A DNA stretch of 64,000 nucleotides, taken from NCBI GenBank assembly GCA_029449245.1, contig JANATF010000005.1, positions 2,108,001 to 2,172,000 on the forward strand. The letters are read 5' to 3'. This stretch comes from Mortierella alpina (taxonomy: Eukaryota > Mortierellomycota > Mortierellomycetes > Mortierellales > Mortierellaceae). Below are positions 36,009 to 48,247 of the stretch, in pieces (the stretch's first letter is position 1; every line of letters starts with the position of its first letter). Under the pieces are notes generated by a model. That model was not told the DNA's origin. It ran no database searches and saw nothing but the letters and a program-made list of their open reading frames with translations. The position numbers and the translations under genes were made by a program.

Positions 36009-37110
36009 TTAATGGGCAGCAGTGGCGGAGGAGCTGCCATCGAGCTCCGAGGCAACAGCCGAGACCTTGGCCTTCAAGTTCTGGTAGGACGAGTCGATCT
36101 CGTTCTTGTGCTGGACCAAGAAGGGGCGGAGGATGCGGGTGTAGACAAGAGCGGCACCCTACGATCGTAATGAAAAGGGAGAAATACATGAGTTTAGTAC
36201 AGGAGCCTTGACAGGACAAAGGGCCGATTACTGCTGCGTTCACGGCCACGTACGTTGAACGAGGGGATCATGAGCCACAGGAGGAAGACGGTCTTGAGGA
36301 AGAAGTAGAAGGGGAACCAGTAGAGGAGAATGTCGGTGAAGGACTCGAGGATCGAAACAAATCCGTAGACGGTCCTGTGAGATGCACAAGAGGCAAAATG
36401 GGTTCCTTTAGGTTAGCTGAACTGTCCCACTTGATCCATGAGCCGAAAGTAAACATAATATAAACTGCAGACTGCCTACCAGTAGGTCAACCACTGCTTG
36501 TCGTCCTCCTTCTCAGGGGTCTCGAGAGCCTTGAATGAGCGGTACGCGGGGTAGACCCAGCCGAGGAGGTTGGAGAGGAGCTTTCCTGCAAAGTTGAAGA
36601 AGATCATCAACGTAAAGAAGGAACCGGCTCCGATGGCCAGGTAGGTCTTGGGGACGCCAGTGGCAGCCTGGAACTGGTTCAGGGGAGCGTACTTGCTCAA
36701 CTCCTTGTCGAGCTGGGCGTTATAGTAGCGGGCTATTTCACACGGTGGTAGGAAGGTCGGGCTGTTAGTTTTTATCTATTTGACACTCCTTGAGAGTGAT
36801 TGCGCAGGCAGTTCTTGGATAACAAGAAAAGGCTCCTTTCCGCTCTTTTTCGTGTGCTGGACGCGCTGAAGAGCTGGAATAGGTTGAACACGAGCTGGCA
36901 GTTGATCAGATTCTATTCTCTCCAAGTATCGTCCCTGCTGCTGACCGTAATCTCTTTTCGATGGAAATGACGTCCAGACCAAAGAATCACGCACGGAGAG
37001 ATATTCGGATCAACTTCCGCGACGCACGAGGGCTGTTCCCCTGCGAGCTGGTGTCCTGACTGTCCTGGAATTCATCAGGGCAAGTTACCTTTGACTTGGA
37101 TGGTCTCCAT
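36009..37110 (-). CDS. YOP1: Yop1/REEP (TB2/DP1/HVA22) ER-shaping protein
   Basis: Exons 37110-37089, 36732-36480, 36374-36254 and 36158-36009 give 181 residues, equal to yeast Yop1. The sequence includes LLSNLLGWVYPAYRSFKALE, EDDKQWLTYWTVYGF and LLYWFPFYFFLKTVFLLWL, the family signature of two hydrophobic hairpins. The protein inserts into the cytosolic leaflet of tubular ER and bends it, together with reticulons. A Ser/Ala-rich C-terminal tail follows. The first exon is only 22 nt, coding METIQVK. All phases agree. Confidence 0.95.
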
Positions 37111-38219
37111 GGTTGAAATGGGAGGCTGTGGAGCAGAGAAGGAGGGGAGGGGAGGGGAGGGAGTAAAGTTGAATTTGCAAGGAAAAGAAAGAAAGAGAGA
37201 GAAAAAGAGGAACGAAATGAGGGCGAGTCAGAAATAGATTCCAGCGGGACAGTAGTGTGCGTGGCTCCATGAAGTAAGCGGGGGCACAAACGAGTTGACA
37301 AGATAGGCCGATTGACATGTGGGTGTGTGGCAAACGTCGGTATTCCCGCTGTCGCTGCATTGCACACACCTCGTCTTCCTCTCGGCCTCTCTTGTTCTCG
37401 AGGCAAATCACCTCTTTGCCGTGGGCGATGGTCTGTACAATGGGCGGGGTGTGTATCAGCATCCACCAACAGCGCTGAGGAGTCCTTTGCTTCGAAGGCC
37501 TCCGTTTCGTGTGTGATGGATGTTTTGGGCTGGTCCTGGCTCGTGTGCCGTTTGGAGTTGCGGAGTTTTGAGTCCTCATTTCGAGCAATATGAGTTTCCT
37601 TCCCAGCTCTCCTTCCCAGTTCGAATGGCCGTAAAGTCCACCCACACAAGTTTTGTTATCTCGCGGTCCCAACCTCTTCTCTCGTGATTGCTCAACTGCC
37701 GTTGCGGAGCAAGACTCGGACACTACATTAAGGCACAGGCAGACTACCGCGCCACAGGCATGGGCTGTGCAAGACTGGGATGCTGCATACATTGGTTTTC
37801 CTGTCTCGAGGCTCATGCGTTTTCTCAGGAGTAGCTGGAACATATAGTCCATTGCGCATGGACTGTTGACTGACCCGGACCATGACCCCTAAGAGTCCCA
37901 AAAACAATAAGTTCTCACTGTCGCCCTGACTAGCTGTGATATTCGCAAGGTACTCACTCCTCTCTATGGACAAGCTTTGCCAGCAAATAATGGACCTTAG
38001 GAGTCTCGTCTTGCGATGCAAGACCTACTCCTCTTTTGAAACTTGTGGTTCCGGCAGTCAAGTCCATGGGTCGTACAGTCTGACGATTGCGATGAAGAGA
38101 ATATCGTCACTTTATTTACATGATACGCCTGACGTCGCGACCTCGCACAATGCATAATGGCACGATTTTTTTTTTTTTTTTTGGTTCGACCAGAAGCTTA
38201 GAGAGTTCGATATCCTCCC
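37111..38219. other. Intergenic upstream of YOP1
   Basis: A G/A-rich stretch close to the YOP1 start (37130-37210) is its pyrimidine-rich leader on the minus strand. No supported gene in the rest. A T run lies at 38166-38182 near the 3' end of the DJ-1-like gene. Confidence 0.45.
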
Positions 38220-39126
38220 TCAATTCTGGTGCTGCTTCTGGATAGCGGCATGGATGGCCTCACCAAATTCGTGAGCACTGGCAGGGTTCTGTCCAGTGAC
38301 AATGCGACCGTCCGTGACAACCTTGACGCCCCATTGCTGATCTGCCTTGTGGTAGATGGCGCCGATCTTCTTGAACTTGGTCTCGAGCAGCGTGGGAACG
38401 ACTGTTATCATGCCATAAAGGATCATAAAAAAAATCAATTTCTTTCCTCTCTCAAATCGTCGTAGCACATAAAGAGAGTGAGAGAGAATGCCTTACCATG
38501 CTCCAATTGCACAGTGCGCTCTTCGTCATCACTGAAACCCGTTACGTTCTTTCCCTTGACCAACAAGGATCCATCCGAGAGCTTGACATCCGTCAAGGCA
38601 ATGGGTCCATGGCATACAGCGCTGACCACTTTCCCAGCTTCGTACGCATTGGCGGTGACCTTGAGGGCTGCCTCGTTGTGCTCGAGATCAAACATGGGTC
38701 CATGGCCACCAGGGTAGACAATGGCTTCGAATTGCGACTCCTTGCCAATAAACTCCTCTACCTTGTGAGTGTTGTCGATCTTGTGCATGAAGTCCTTGTT
38801 GGCTAAAAAGTCGACAACGGTCTTGTTATCCTGTATGATCAATGACGAGCAAAAAAAAAATAAGGTGTTAAAGAGACTGAAAGCAGAGCAGACCCACCCC
38901 CAGAGTTCCACAGGCGATTCATTACCTTGGCAGCGTCGACTGAGCCAGGGTCAAGGGGAGCCTTTCCGCCTTTGGGCGAGGCCCAGACAATCTCGTAGCC
39001 ATAGTTGGTGAGGATGGCGGCAGGCTCTCCGGCTTCCTCGGCATACCAGCCGGTCTTCTTGCCAGTGTTGCCCAACTCCCCGTGGGAAGTGAGGATGAAA
39101 AGAACTTTCTTGGGAGCAGCAGACAT
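38220..39126 (-). CDS. DJ-1/PfpI-family protein, Hsp31-like
   Basis: Exons 39126-38926, 38830-38497 and 38401-38220 give 238 residues, close to yeast Hsp31 (237). Landmarks: VLFILTSHGELGNTGKKTGWYAEEAGEPAA near the N-terminus with the conserved acidic residue, AIVYPGGHGPMFDLEHN, and the nucleophile elbow SAVCHGPIAL with the catalytic Cys. This set (Glu, Cys, His) defines the glutathione-independent glyoxalase III/Hsp31 class, which converts methylglyoxal to lactate and acts in stress protection in the cytosol. Function is inferred from family. A TATA box lies about 90 bp upstream. Confidence 0.93.
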
Positions 39127-39215
39127 TTTTTGTGAGAGACGCGATGGGAGATTGGAGAGGAAGGTGAGGCTTGAAGGGAGAAATGAATAAAGCGCAGGAG
39201 GGAAAGAGAGAAGCA

Positions 39216-39223
39216 CTTATATA
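39216..39223 (-). promoter_or_regulatory. TATA box of Hsp31-like gene
   Basis: TATATAAG on the minus strand, about 90 bp before the ATG at 39126. Confidence 0.55.
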
Positions 39224-39710
39224 CCACCCAAAGGTGGGCAAGCCTATAGAATGAGCTCATCCACACGTTCATAATCGTATGCAGTACCCAAGTTTTTGTC
39301 GGACAGACGTGCAGCTCTACACGCTCAGACCGACGAACCTCGATCACTGCACGTACTTCTATCGATAGCCAGGGATGACTAATTGCCTGAAAAGTTCTAT
39401 TGTTGATTAGGTTGAGCCTAGAGCATGCGTTGTTGACCTCTCGTTTTCTAACATGGCGTCCCGCTCTCCCTCTCTCTCTTTCAACTGGTCGGGCAGAGCT
39501 GCTTACTTATCGCATAAACCTTTACCAACCCCGCGTGAAGTGCAATCATTTTACCCACGATTTACCCGCAGGTCAGCCTTCGCCCATTCAGAAGTTCCCT
39601 TGACGACATCTTTGTAGTGTGCATTGGTGACTACGCCTAAGCATTGTATACTTGATCCCTTCATAGTTTATGTAATGGATCAACAGCGCGATGAGACAAA
39701 AAGAGTCCCT
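39224..39710. other. Intergenic, upstream of Hsp31-like gene
   Basis: No open frame of interest; promoter of the Hsp31-like gene and 3' end of the SRP72 gene. Confidence 0.45.
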
Positions 39711-41996
39711 CTACCACTTGCCCTTGCCTTTGCCCTTCTTCTTCTTGTTAGCACCCGAGCTCTTGGCCTTGGCGATCGCGGCAACATCCACGGGCTCTTC
39801 AACAACAACAGCCTCCTTCACAGGAACAGCAGCCGTGACAAGAGGTTCACGGCCAGCAATTCGGGCACTTCCGGTGCCTCCAATACCACCACCTTCCATG
39901 TTCAGTCCCTGAGGTCCCTTGCCCATATCCTTCCTCGAACCAGCTCCCGTCTTGCGAGTCCTGGCCAGTCTAGCGGCAGCCCTGTCACGCTTGGGCAGCC
40001 ATCTCTCGGGATCGGGGGCTCCTGCATTGGTCGCATCAAAGCCCTTGGGCAGCAGAGGCTTTCTCTTCCTGATCTTGCGAGCCCCAGTACGACGAGGTCT
40101 CGATCCTGAAGTAGGGCCACGGCGACCACCTGCACCTGCACCTGCAGAGGCGTTCTCAGTTGAAACATATTCGCGCTTCAATCCAGGCACAATCTTCTCG
40201 AGAGCCTCGACATCCAGTGCCATAACGTTTTTCATTTCGGGTAACGACGCACCATACTTCTCGGCCAAAGCGGGCTCAAACTCTGAGTAGGCCATGATAA
40301 GGCCAGCAATGCTGGCAGGGTCAGAAGGATCGGCCCGAACGAGCTCCTCGTAATCCTTTGCCGCTTCCTTGTACCTGTGCGATCTCAACTTGAAGGCCGC
40401 AGTCTGCTTCAAGAGAGCCAAGGGCAGGGTTGTGGTCGATCCAGAGCTCTTATTGTTCTTGGCCCAAACAGCGCTTGACTCACTGAGCAGATCCACTCCC
40501 TTCTCACTCTGACCAGCCTGGTCGTACAACCAAACTAGCAGGGCCACGTAACCGGGACGGTGCTGTTCATCCTTTGGCAAGGTTTTGAGGAACCTGGTAA
40601 GCGACTCGATTGCAGCAGTGTAGTCTTGTCCGTCCATCAGCTCGAGCTGCACAATTGCAAACTGGATGGCGACAGAGTCCGGTCGAATCAAAGCATACTC
40701 CTTGAGTTCCTCGAGGGCCTTGGCCGTTTTCTTTTGGTTATGCATGGTGGCAGCCAATATCAGATATAGAGCATCGTTCTCGGGCTGGGACTTGAGCAGT
40801 TGGCGGGCAGAGTCTCTACAAGCGGCAAATTTCTTTTGGTAGAGACTGAGAAGCAGCTCGTTCATGGCAATGGTGCTCTTCTGCGAGGAGAAAAACTTGA
40901 CGCCTAGTGCCTTGGTGGTGGCGGTCTTGATCTTCTTGGACGAGTCGAACAGGTCCTCTTCCTTTTGGATAGCGACAAGGTTGTTCGCCGCGACTGCAGG
41001 TACTGTCACCTCCAGAGCCCTATGCAAGATAAAGGTCACAGAAAGGGTTCAGTCATAAGGTCGTCAACAGCTCATCTCACAGCCGTTCTATCTGATGTGA
41101 CAATAAACACCATACTTGGTCTTAAGTACAGAGTGATAGAGCTCGCGGGCTTGCTCAGTATGGCCCAGAAGCTGGTGGACGTAGGCAGTCTGGACAACAA
41201 TGATGGCCAGCTCTTGCTCGATCTCGTCCTCGTCATAGTCGCCCAGAGTCTCCCTGCACAATGTTTTGGCTTCCTCCAGCAACTTGAGCGCCTGGCTATA
41301 GTCACCCTGAGAGATCCTGGCACAGGCAGAGTTGAAGCTTAATTCATAGGTGGTCTTTGTGACGTCCTCGATCTTCCAACGCTCGTCCAGAGTAGCGCCC
41401 GAGTAAAGAACCGCGGCCTTGCAGGCGTTGAAGTTAGTGAGAATATCGCTGTAGCCTTCGCTAGTCTTGGGCGTATCCTTGAGCATTCCAGCGTAGAGCT
41501 CGATGCATTCCTGGTAGCGCTCCATACGGTAAAGCATCTGAGCCTCCAAGTGGCGCAGATCCCAAGACAGTTCACCGCCGGCTGCCTGGAGCTCCTTGCG
41601 CTTGCTCTCGATCAGGATAGCACCGTCCGCGAGCTGGTTGGTGCGGTAGAGGCAATAGGCTTTTTCAAATACAAGCTTGCCTTCCAACTGGCGGTTGAGG
41701 ATCGAGAGGGCGTCGGAGTAGCGCTCGAGGCGGATCAGGGTGATGGCCTTGCAGTGCAGGGCATCCTTGTCCTTGGGGGCGAGTGCTAGGACTGGATGGG
41801 ATAAGAAATCAAATGACGACAGGACAAAGGGACGTATCAGATTGAGAATTCCACGGTTCCGATCCATCATCCAGAGGAACAGGGCGACAGCTCAACAGCG
41901 TGGATTACTCTTGTCGCTGGTGGTGAGCACCTTCTCGTGCTCCTCACGCTTGACGAGCCGCTCGAGCTCGCCAAAGAGCTGCTGGATAGTAGCCAT
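39711..41996 (-). CDS. SRP72: Signal recognition particle subunit SRP72
   Basis: Exons 41996-41909, 41791-41116 and 41019-39711 give 690 residues. The N-terminal 500 residues are helical repeats of TPR type (LALAPKDKDALHCKAITLIR, AVLYSGATLD, and others). The C-terminal part holds the SRP72 RNA-binding motif: a basic cluster RKIRKRKPLLPKG followed by PDPERWLPKRDRA, which contacts 7S RNA. The end is Lys/Gly-rich (KKKKGKGKGKW). SRP72 works with SRP68 in co-translational targeting to the ER. Exon junctions fall in MATIQQLFGELERLVKREE..DK-I-LALAP and in LKTK-ALEV, all phase-consistent. Confidence 0.95.
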
Positions 41997-42424
41997 GGCT
42001 TTCTGGATTTAGCGTGTGGTGTAAGAGTCGTATACGTGGATGTGGAGTGGATGATGACAGAGATGCGTATTGCGAAGAGCGTAGGCGAAATTTTTAGCCA
42101 CCCAGTTTTTGCAGTCGAGCCACTCTCTCGAGCACCCTCTCGAGCACAGCACAAATTCTCTTGGGTCGACTCGGGTTGTTCAGCGCAAAAGCCATGTCAA
42201 GCCTTTTTGGCATATGGAGAGGCTCGTCTGATCAAAGGGACCCGTGCGAGCGGGACACCACAGCATGGTGACAGAGCCAGTTTTTGCTTCCGTCTGCAAG
42301 ACAAGCAGAGCCAGGCCACGCTTCTTGGGCACATTGACGTCTCAATTACATTTTTTTATTGACTGCAGACGCATCTTTCGGGGGGGGGGTCTCTATGGGG
42401 GTTTTTTGCAGGGACACTGTGCTT
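41997..42424. other. Intergenic, SRP72 promoter side
   Basis: No gene seen. Confidence 0.5.
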
Positions 42425-43718
42425 CTAGTCCAAGCGAGTGAAGCTGCGTCCGCCTCGAGGTTTGTCGTTCAGCTTTGGATTGGCCTTTGTCAAGAGGTCC
42501 TTGCCCATCTTGGCAAAGTCAAAGTCACAGTCATGCTTGTCGAGAGCCTTGTGTGTGTCACAGAACACGTATTCGCACCGACATTTGTTGATTGCCTGCT
42601 TTGCCAACGGAATCTATGCATGAGGACGAGAAAGTATGTGTGTTAGCTGCAAGGTCCTCCACTTTGACCACAAGGTTCAATTTCTCATTTGAGCGAGCCA
42701 CGGGCACTAATATTGTGTTATTTATATACCTTAGCACGACACATGAAGCACCGCCCCTTGTTGGCCTGAACAGGCCGCTCGCCTGGTGCAGGGCTATCAG
42801 CACCCGAGGATCCCGCCGCTACTGGTGAAGGAGCCGCAGGTGCCATTCCCTCGGCATATGGTGCTGGCTGTGGGAGCTGTCGTGTTATTGCGCTTGGTGT
42901 GTGTGTGATTGCGGGTTGTTGTGTGGGTGCTGGCGGTGCTGAGGTTGGAGGGGAGGCTGCGGCAGGAGCCAATTGTGTCAGGGGCAGTTCCGGCAGCGTC
43001 TGTTTTTGTGGCGAGACAACGGAGCCTGCGGGTGCACCGGTGGCATTATTACTTGCGGCGCTATTTTTCTGGCTGACCTCCTTGAAGCACTTGGAGCACA
43101 TGTTGTTGTTGATGGGGTTGCTATGAACGCACATAGAGTAGTATGGAAGTACACACAAAGAGGTCAGTCAATAGCAATGGCTCATTAGTCAGCCTGTCAG
43201 GCAAGCGATTCGCCCCAATAGCACTGAAAAAATATTTGATGTGTCTGCCCATAAGATAGGACCGCGCAGACGTGTTCCACCAGGTCATACGTCCAATATT
43301 TCAGAGCGTGAGCAGGGATAATTTGCCGAATGCCCCTCGCTACTGCCTGCATCTTTTGGTGTGATGGATAAGTGTATGTATACAAGAAAAGTACGCACCA
43401 AGTACGCACCAACAGCATGTACAGCACACAGAAAAATAGAACAGGAAAAAAAGGGACGGTGAGATACCCATCCATCAAGCAAGGGATTGGGGGGGTGGAG
43501 AGGAGGAGGAGGAGGGGGGGGGGAGTAGGAGTGGCCAGTCGGAGTGGTGGTGCGAGGGAGGGGGGAGGAAGTGAAGAACTTGGAAGTGGTACACTGGTGG
43601 GACCCAAGCGCAGCGCTGTGCTTGGGGTGAAGAAAAGGGAAGAGTTGTTTGCTTACCCGTAAAAGCCGCAACCATTAGCACAGGTGATGGGGAGGTTCTG
43701 AGCGTTGTTGTCTTCCAT
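42425..43718 (-). CDS. A20/AN1 zinc-finger stress-associated protein
   Basis: Exons 43718-43657, 43120-42730 and 42613-42425 give 213 residues. The N-terminus (ITCANGCGFYGNPINNNMCS-KCF) is an A20 finger, split by a 536-nt intron in the Gly codon of FYG. A Pro/Ala/Gln-rich linker of about 100 residues follows. The C-terminus is an AN1 finger (CFMCRAKIPLAKQAINKCRC, then FCDTHKALDKHDCDF) with all Cys/His ligands. The arrangement is that of ZFAND5/6 and plant SAP proteins, which bind ubiquitin and act in stress responses and proteasome regulation. Divergent from PSO2. Confidence 0.95.
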
Positions 43719-44471
43719 GGTGAGTGTTGGTGTGGGTCTAGAGTGGTGAAGGAGTGATGATGGCGGCTAGTTTGGGTGGGATGTCGAGTGGCCAAGCAAG
43801 AGGGGTAGAGTGGTGTGGTGCGGTGACGGGTCTGGAGGAGACAATGTAGTGAATGAAGTGGAGACTAAAACAGGTATTAGTGAGGGCGAGGATCAGGGTG
43901 AAGATTGGGGCGAGGATTAGGGTGGGTGACTTGAGGAAAGAGAAAAGAAGAAAAGAATCAAAAAGAAAGAGAAATGTGCATCTCCAATGGGCGAACACCT
44001 CGCTTAAATATCGTGCTGGAGGTGCGAGGTAGTGTCACGCAGCGCACCAAACGAACCAACCAGGAATAATACCCATCTCAATGACGCATCGGACACACGC
44101 AAAAATAGCCAAACCCCATGTGGGATGCAAGGCGAAAAGGCCCATCGATAAAAGGTACGTTACAGCACTGCAGTACTGCCATCTGCACACACAAACACAC
44201 ACACACAGATGTGTATATACATGTCTCGTCAGGAGGAGTGAGAGCCATACATCATGTAGGCAAGTGCTCTGATATCACCGGTCTGCTCTATCCACGAGGC
44301 ACAATCAAGACCTCTTCGTGAGGAAATAAAGAAGGCCTGCGTGTGGTCACATTTCAGCCTGCACTGTCCATACGTCGTGGCCACCCTGGATCACATATTT
44401 CTGAGTTGACGCTCGGTGCCACCGCTTTCCTGCTCACTCTATACACGCAGCCCCCTAGGATCCAGCCCATC
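43719..44471. other. Divergent promoter region, A20/AN1 gene and PSO2
   Basis: Contains a CA-rich microsatellite near 44187-44207 and an AT-rich TATTTAAG on the minus strand near 44003, about 285 bp before the zinc-finger ATG. No gene. Confidence 0.45.
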
Positions 44472-44528
44472 ATGCCGTCGACGCTCTCTTCTGCCATCAC
44501 CTCCTTGCATCCACAGTACAAGCACTAG
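44472..44528 (+). other. Possible upstream ORF of PSO2
   Basis: ATG at 44472 opens an 18-codon frame ending TAG at 44526-44528, one nucleotide before the PSO2 ATG at 44530. If the transcript starts upstream, scanning ribosomes would meet it first. No peptide conservation could be tested. Confidence 0.4.
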
Positions 44529-44529
44529 A

Positions 44530-46962
44530 ATGACTCTGAAGCACACACGCACTGAAGCCAATGCCACAGAGCCACCCATCGCAAACAAGAAACGCACAAT
44601 CTCGCTCCGGCGACCACGATCCAGCTCATCCCACTCGCCTTCACCTACCTCCAATGCACACACCCCGCAGCCGGACACTGCTGTATCAAAAGCGGGTCCC
44701 AACCCGATCAAGGATTCTGCATTTGCCCAACCACAGCTCATTTCGAATTGCTCGATTCAAAAAACCTATTGTTTTCAGGAAAGCGTCAGCGCAAGTGCGG
44801 AGGAATGCAGCACCCCTCTCTCGTCAGAGTCCGCAGAGCTCAGCAACTCGACGCCTTCTCTCTGCACGGAGGCTGCAACTGACAATGAAGAGCAGCAGGA
44901 GACACAGCAAGCAAATGGCATCCTTGGCAAAAGTCATTCAGACCTTGCGGATGTAGAGCACGTACCAGTGAACTCATATAGCGCAGAACGCAGCGTTAGG
45001 TCTCCGACTACTGATTCCTTCTTGTTTGACTTGGACAACGACCTCGACTGCAGCGAGGGTCAGGGCGCTGGCATTGACGACACTGATTTTCCTGATATTG
45101 ACGAGATTCAGGACTGGGATGATTTTGAGCGGGGTACTGCCACGCCGACGGCTGTGGAATGCGTTGCAGAGAACGCATGCCCGGTTTGCGGGTTGAACCT
45201 GTCAAGTCTGAACACCATGGCAAGTGTCAAAAGGGGCAGAATGACGATAAAGCGCGGGCGTTAACTATTGCTTACCGACTAACCTGAGTGAGCTTCGTTA
45301 CTTGTCGCTTGAATAGACACCTGACGCCCATGTCAATCGTTGCCTTGATGGATCCTCTACCGTGCAGGCTCTAGCAGAACCTGCATCACTCTCATTGTCA
45401 TCTGGAAACCCGCTATCGACTGTCATTGGAGCCATCCGTTCCGTCATCGGCCATATTCCTGCAAGGAGAGTCCAGGAAACCAAGCCCAAAGCAGCTGCAG
45501 CAAGGAAGGCGGAGGGGCAGTTTAAGTCAAAGCCCTCTCGGCCTTGCCCCTTTTACAAAAAGATGCCTGGTGAGTAGCAGCAGTACAGTGACGATGGCAT
45601 GCATGCATCGTTTGTTTGCTTTTATTCTTTGATCGCCAAGGATTAATTTTTGTACTCTCTTTCCCACTCATTGCTTTCTCTCCCACAAAAGACACTACTT
45701 TCACGGTGGATGCCTTTTGCTATGGAGCAGTGGAAGGCTGCGATGCTTACTTTCTGTCTCATTTCCACTCGGACCATTACGGCGGACTCACCTCTTCATG
45801 GAACCATGGATTGATCTACTGTTCCACCATTACGGCAAATCTGGTACTGAGCCGTCTGAAAGTTGATGAGCAGTACATAAGGAGGCTACCCATGGATGAT
45901 CCCACTGTTGTCAATGGGGTCACAGTCAGACTGCTGGACGCCAACCACTGCCCCGGATCAGTTCTCTTTGTGTTTGACCTGCAGAATCCAAAGAGGAGAT
46001 ATCTGCACACAGGCGACTTCAGAGCTGCGCCCGAAATGTCGATTCACCCTCTTCTCCGACAACCTCCTAATGCCCCCATCGACATTCTCTATCTAGACAC
46101 AACCTACAGCAACCCTAGATATACGTTTCCGCCTCAGGACATTGTCATTCGGGAGACTACCAATCTTATCTGTAAAGAGGTTGGTCTCCGCAGCAATGTG
46201 GTGGCGATAGCGCCACCAGCACCGGTAGTCCAGGTCACAAAAAAGGTCAACATCATGGAAAGCTGGCTGAAGAAGGAGTCTGGAAACACAGAGAAACTCT
46301 TGTCCATGTCAATCAAGACCTCGCAGATCATCAGAGCCAAGCAAAAGTGGCAAGAACCACCGGAAAAGGATAAGATTGTGATTTGTGTAGGGACCTATTT
46401 GATTGGCAAAGAGCGGGTGTTCAAAGCCATCGCCAAGGCCATCAACAGCAAGGTCTTCGTACAGCACTCAAAACTGCAAATCATGGCGTGCCTGGAGGAT
46501 CCTGAGCTGATGAGCATGTTGACAAGCAATCGCTACGAGGCGCAGGTGCATCTATTGCACATGGGGTCAAACATGTCGCCCGAATCGTTGCAGGAGTATC
46601 TGGACACCCTCTCGCCCACTTTTACGCGCTTGATTGCCATCCGGCCCACGGGATGGACATTTACAGGGACCAAAAAGTATACGCCAGCGGACAGCGGAGC
46701 GACTGGCACGCTTCCAGTCGTTGCACCGACGCCGACAACATTGGAGCTTCGACCCAGCTTTACTTCGCCGACCATCAAAATATACCCAGTCCCGTACTCG
46801 GAGCACTCGAGTTTCAACGAACTCGCGGGATTCGTCCGGTCGCTTGACATCCGCAAGATCATCCCGACCGTAGGAGTAGGCAGCGAGAAGGGACGCCATG
46901 CCATGAATGAATGGTTCCGGCGGTGGGAGGACGAGCGACGACAGGGTATCGGCTGGCATTAG
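44530..46962 (+). CDS. PSO2: Pso2/SNM1 DNA interstrand cross-link repair nuclease
   Basis: Exons 44530-45219, 45317-45569 and 45692-46962 give 737 residues. The N-terminal 220 residues are Ser/Thr-rich and acidic. A UBZ4-type zinc finger crosses the first intron: CPVCGLNLSSLNTM joined to TPDAHVNRCLD. The metallo-beta-lactamase domain has HFHSDHYGGL (motif 2), ANHCPGSVLFVF, and YLHTGDFRA; the beta-CASP part continues to YSEHSSFNELAGFVRSL near the end. These metal-binding residues define the SNM1 5'-exonuclease family, which processes DNA cross-links in the nucleus. The first intron uses a GC donor (ATG|GCAAGT); no nearby GT donor keeps both the finger and the frame. First in-frame ATG used. 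Confidence 0.95.
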
Positions 46963-47132
46963 TGACTGCTTGAGCCTATGTAAAAAAAGGCGCCCGCCAA
47001 ACATTTGTTGTCCCCCTCCTGGTCTTTCGTGCTTTTTTTTTTTTTTTGGCTCTGCTCAGCCATTCTCTCTCTCTCTGCCATTCTCTCTCTCTCTTAACTC
47101 TCTTCCTCACGCAACACGGACAACCAGGATCC

Positions 47133-48247
47133 ATGCCTGCAGAGTCACATACATCAGACGACGACAAGCGGCCTGCAGCCATGACCCCATCTCAAGCAGT
47201 ATCTGCTGACAGTAAATGGGACGAAACAATGGAGATGGCCCTCTTTTACGCCGCCATCAAGTACAAACCCGTTGGTACGGAACAATCACTTTTCTGGCTC
47301 ATGCGGCACGATCGCGACAACTTACCAATGGTGACAAACACCTAGGCATACGGCCAGCAGAGACTAACCAGAACCATGCTTTGCTGTTGGTAGGAATGCA
47401 CAAGCATTTTAGAATGATCAACCTTCACAGGCACTTCAACAAACATTCACACACGCCTTGCACGATAGCAGAACTTTGGGAGAGACTTGGAGGCATGTAC
47501 GACCTTGGGACTCTGGACGAACGTGTAAGTTCTTGCTCATCTCTTGCAATGCATTCTACCAAAAAAAACAAAGGGCGAGGTCCATGAACAGCAAACAGGG
47601 CAAAGGGAACTCCCAAACGCAATTAGCATTCTTATTCTGTTCCTTCACGTCGCACGTTCACGGACTTTTCTTCATACGTTAGGAGGACTCAGGTCTGTTT
47701 GTGGATGAAAATGAGGATGAAGAAAGCGACGAGGAGCAGGACATCAGCTTTAAGAACAGCGAGGAATTCGTATTGCCATTGCATGACTACGACCACCTTG
47801 TCAAGGAAGTCTTCCGGGAGCCTTCCCGAAACCCATCACCATCACCCATAAGGACAACGAGAGCACGCGAAGGTTCGCAAACACCGTCTGTAGCGGACTC
47901 GAGCCGTGCATCGTCGCCGGATGAAGATGACCGTAAGTCCTTTTCGGTGGATACATTGTCACCCTGACTAAACAAGAATTTATAATCCTGAAGGAGAATA
48001 CCTAATACCGTCTCTGTTTACCCTCGTTGCGTCTGGCAAAGTTGCAGTACCAAGGAAAAGACGTGCGTCCAGAGCTGTAAAAAAGTCGGATGTGAATGAA
48101 ACACCAAGCCCAAGGACTTCAACGACACCAACTTCGTCGACAAGGCGTACGACACGGGCCAAAGCCCCAGAAGCAGCGCCTGTCACACGACGCAAAACTG
48201 GCAAGAAGGTAGAAAAAGGAAGGGCTTCAATCTTTCGCGCATATTAG
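47133..48247 (+). CDS. EAF7: NuA4 subunit Eaf7 / MRGBP-like (CT20 family)
   Basis: Exons 47133-47274, 47394-47524, 47683-47932 and 48048-48247 give 240 residues. The core reads KWDETMEMALFYAAIKYKPV, then GMHKHFRMINLHRHF and IAELWERLGGMYDLGTLDER, which is the family signature (hydrophobic helix, KPVGxHKHF, WxxLxxxYDLxxLDE). An acidic middle and a basic, Ser/Thr-rich C-terminus (PRKRRASRAVKK) follow. Eaf7 is part of the NuA4 histone acetyltransferase with Eaf5 and Eaf3. It starts 170 bp after PSO2 on the same strand. The 3' end is the least certain: a GTAGAA near 48209 could be another donor. Confidence 0.9.
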
